Source: Bacillota bacterium
GTDB lineage: Bacteria; Bacillota; Clostridia; Christensenellales; Aristaeellaceae
NCBI GenBank assembly: GCA_023458835.1
Contig: JAEWWY010000235.1
Location: forward strand, 1-7,202
Direction of reading: 5' to 3'
DNA length: 7,202 nucleotides
Both the position numbers and the translations under genes were made by a program. Shown here piece by piece: positions 5,803 to 7,202 of the stretch (position 1 is its first letter; each line of letters opens with the position of its first letter). The notes beneath the pieces are model-generated. The model did no database searches. It was not told where the DNA came from and saw nothing but the letters and a program-made list of their open reading frames with translations.

Positions 5803-5823
5803 ATGCGCGCAGGAATGCCTGCT

Positions 5824-7202
5824 TTACTTCATGGGCGTAAGCCGCAGCGCAAAGGTAAACCTCGTCTCGTTGAAGGCGTACTTTTCAAGCAGCTTGGGCC
5901 CGCAGCTATTGGAACCGATGCCGTTGAGCTTATAATCCACGCAGAGCACCGGACCGGCCGCTTTTTGCAGCTCGAAATTGAGGGCCTTTTGCGTCAGCTC
6001 CTCCTGGGTATAGGGGGAAAGCTGGAAGGAGAAATCCGTCTCGCTGTCCATGCGCAGGCCAAAGCCGTCATCGGCCGCAACCTCGGCGAAGGCGCAGCCA
6101 AAGTGGCTGCCGTTCTCCTGGGGCCGCAGGTAATCCTCGTGGTTCTTGTCCGCCGTGGTGGAAAACACGCACATAAAGGATGCCCTGTGCTTGTCCGCAT
6201 AGCTTTCATAGGGGCCAAAGCCCAGGTACCGGGCGTTTTGCACATCGGCGGGCAGCTTGAGCCTGAGCCCAAACCTGGGCAGGGAAGGCATGGCCTCGTC
6301 CTTTTCACAGGCAAAGCTTATATCCACCGCCCCGTCCCGCCCGATCACATACCTTGATTGCACCCGCAAAACGGGCTGCAGGTACACAGGGGCAAGGCTT
6401 AAGCGGCAGGTGATGATCACCAGCCCGTCCTTTTCCTGGGTTTCGGCTTCATAGGCCCTTTGAACGGCCCGGTCATACCCCGCCCTGATCCAGTCATTTT
6501 TCAGGTTGCGGTCGTTATCGGTGGGGGCGCGCCAGATGTTCAGCAGCATGGGTTCCGTGATCAGGCTGCGGTTGCCCGCAACCATCTGGTCAAAAGCGCC
6601 CAGCCGCGCATCGAACCTGTAGCGGAAATTGGGGCCGGAGACAGTGATGTACCGCTGGTCCCGCTTTACCTCCATCCCGCCCCCGGATAACGCCTTCAGC
6701 CTGCGCTCCGAACGGCGCAGCACGAACTGGTCCCGGCCCAGCAGCGTGCCTGCCGGGATCAGGGGATGGCTGCCCGATGCCCTGTAGGTAATGTTCAGGA
6801 AGCAGTCGCCGCCGGAAGGCACATCATAAGCCAGCGTAAAGGCCTTTTCGCCCCTGGGCGGAAGGGAGAAACCGGCGATTTCCCCCGTTTGAACGGCATC
6901 CCCATCCCTGGTCACGGCATAGGAAACGGTCAAAATATCCTTTGCGTCCGCAAAATCCAGGGTGCTGGCGAATATGACCTCACCCTTGTTCAGGTCGCCG
7001 GCCCTGGCCCTTACCGGCCTGATCACATTCTGGTATTCCTTCAGGCCCGTATGGGGCCTGCGGTCGGGATAGACCAGGCCGTCCATGCAAAAGTTGCCGT
7101 CATGGGGGAATTCGCCGAAGTCGCCGCCGTAAAAATACTTCTTCCTGCCGTCGGGCGTTTTGCCCATGTACACAGCGTGGTCGCACCATTCCCACACAAA
7201 GC
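5824..7202 (-). CDS. lacZ: Beta-galactosidase, GH2 LacZ-type (partial, N-terminal part beyond window)
   Basis: Hydrolyses terminal beta-galactosides such as lactose; presumably cytosolic, though the N-terminus is not seen. The last 458 residues are present, roughly the C-terminal 45% of a protein that is usually about 1000 residues. The fragment begins at the end of the GH2 TIM barrel (WEWCDHA, then GGDFGEFPHDGNFCMDGLVYPDRRPH at about 24-49, counting from the GTG-encoded Val at 7197). A beta-sandwich linker follows (about 60-165), then the large C-terminal Bgal_small_N domain (about 185-455) with RAPTDND (223-229), YLGFGPYESYADK (324-336) and GIGSNSCGP (426-434). The catalytic Glu residues lie outside the window. 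The position of E. coli Trp999 (DDSWSP) is Cys here (SNSCGP). The GTG at 7197 is an internal Val codon, not a start, because the frame stays open to the edge. It is a separate transcription unit from the fab operon. Confidence 0.93.
   Translation of the reverse strand, partial: FVWEWCDHAVYMGKTPDGRKKYFYGGDFGEFPHDGNFCMDGLVYPDRRPHTGLKEYQNVIRPVRARAGDLNKGEVIFASTLDFADAKDILTVSYAVTRDGDAVQTGEIAGFSLPPRGEKAFTLAYDVPSGGDCFLNITYRASGSHPLIPAGTLLGRDQFVLRRSERRLKALSGGGMEVKRDQRYITVSGPNFRYRFDARLGAFDQMVAGNRSLITEPMLLNIWRAPTDNDRNLKNDWIRAGYDRAVQRAYEAETQEKDGLVIITCRLSLAPVYLQPVLRVQSRYVIGRDGAVDISFACEKDEAMPSLPRFGLRLKLPADVQNARYLGFGPYESYADKHRASFMCVFSTTADKNHEDYLRPQENGSHFGCAFAEVAADDGFGLRMDSETDFSFQLSPYTQEELTQKALNFELQKAAGPVLCVDYKLNGIGSNSCGPKLLEKYAFNETRFTFALRLTPMK

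Noticed and set aside
5597..5803. Minus-strand frame of 68 residues between lacZ and the fab promoter
   Set aside because: It has no recognised domain, spans the stem-loops and ends on the -35 box; composition looks like noncoding sequence.
7195..7197. GTG at the right edge as a possible start of the beta-galactosidase
   Set aside because: The frame continues open to the window edge (Phe before Val) and the conserved WEWCDHA segment is deep inside the GH2 catalytic barrel, so the codon is an internal Val.

Overview
The window is GC-rich (about 60% by eye) and all recognisable genes lie on the minus strand, reading right to left. It looks like a Gram-positive bacterium of the Firmicutes, most likely a GC-rich gut-type member of Clostridia. 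The reasons are the gene order fabT-fabH-acpP-fabK-fabD-fabG-fabF (the streptococcal/clostridial type II fatty acid synthesis order), use of the flavoenzyme FabK rather than FabI, strong AGGAGG-type ribosome sites, and a consensus sigma-A promoter. The class is inferred from gene content only.

Layout from right to left. At 7202-5824 is the C-terminal part of a GH2 (LacZ-type) beta-galactosidase whose 5' part lies beyond the window. It is followed by a 280-base intergenic stretch with a 9-bp GC-rich stem-loop just after the lacZ stop, further inverted repeats, and a perfect TTGACA-17-TATAAT promoter at 5600-5572. Directly downstream of the expected transcription start are two overlapping inverted repeats (5560-5543) that resemble a FabT/MarR operator. 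The fatty acid operon then runs from a MarR-family regulator (fabT-like, start best placed at 5525) through fabH, acpP, fabK, fabD and fabG to fabF, which is cut by the left window edge just before its C-terminal GFGG region.

The operon is very compact: fabT/fabH overlap by 4 bases with a TTG start, acpP/fabK by 1 (TAATG), fabK/fabD by 13 with a GTG start, fabD/fabG by 1 (TGATG), and fabG/fabF are 10 bases apart with the fabF ribosome site on the fabG stop. Only acpP has its own A/T-rich leader of 51 bases with a near-perfect Shine-Dalgarno, which fits the need for a large excess of acyl carrier protein.

Together the genes cover initiation and elongation of fatty acids on ACP: FabD loads malonate onto ACP, FabH condenses acetyl-CoA with malonyl-ACP, FabF extends, FabG reduces the ketone, and FabK reduces the enoyl group. 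The dehydratase (FabZ) and acetyl-CoA carboxylase genes are not in the window; by analogy with streptococci they would be expected downstream of fabF. The regulator probably represses the operon, itself included, in response to acyl-ACP. I see no mobile element, CRISPR array, RNA gene or clearly novel system. The points of most interest are the promoter/operator architecture, the GFSLGE nucleophile motif in FabD, and the Cys in place of the LacZ acceptor-site Trp.
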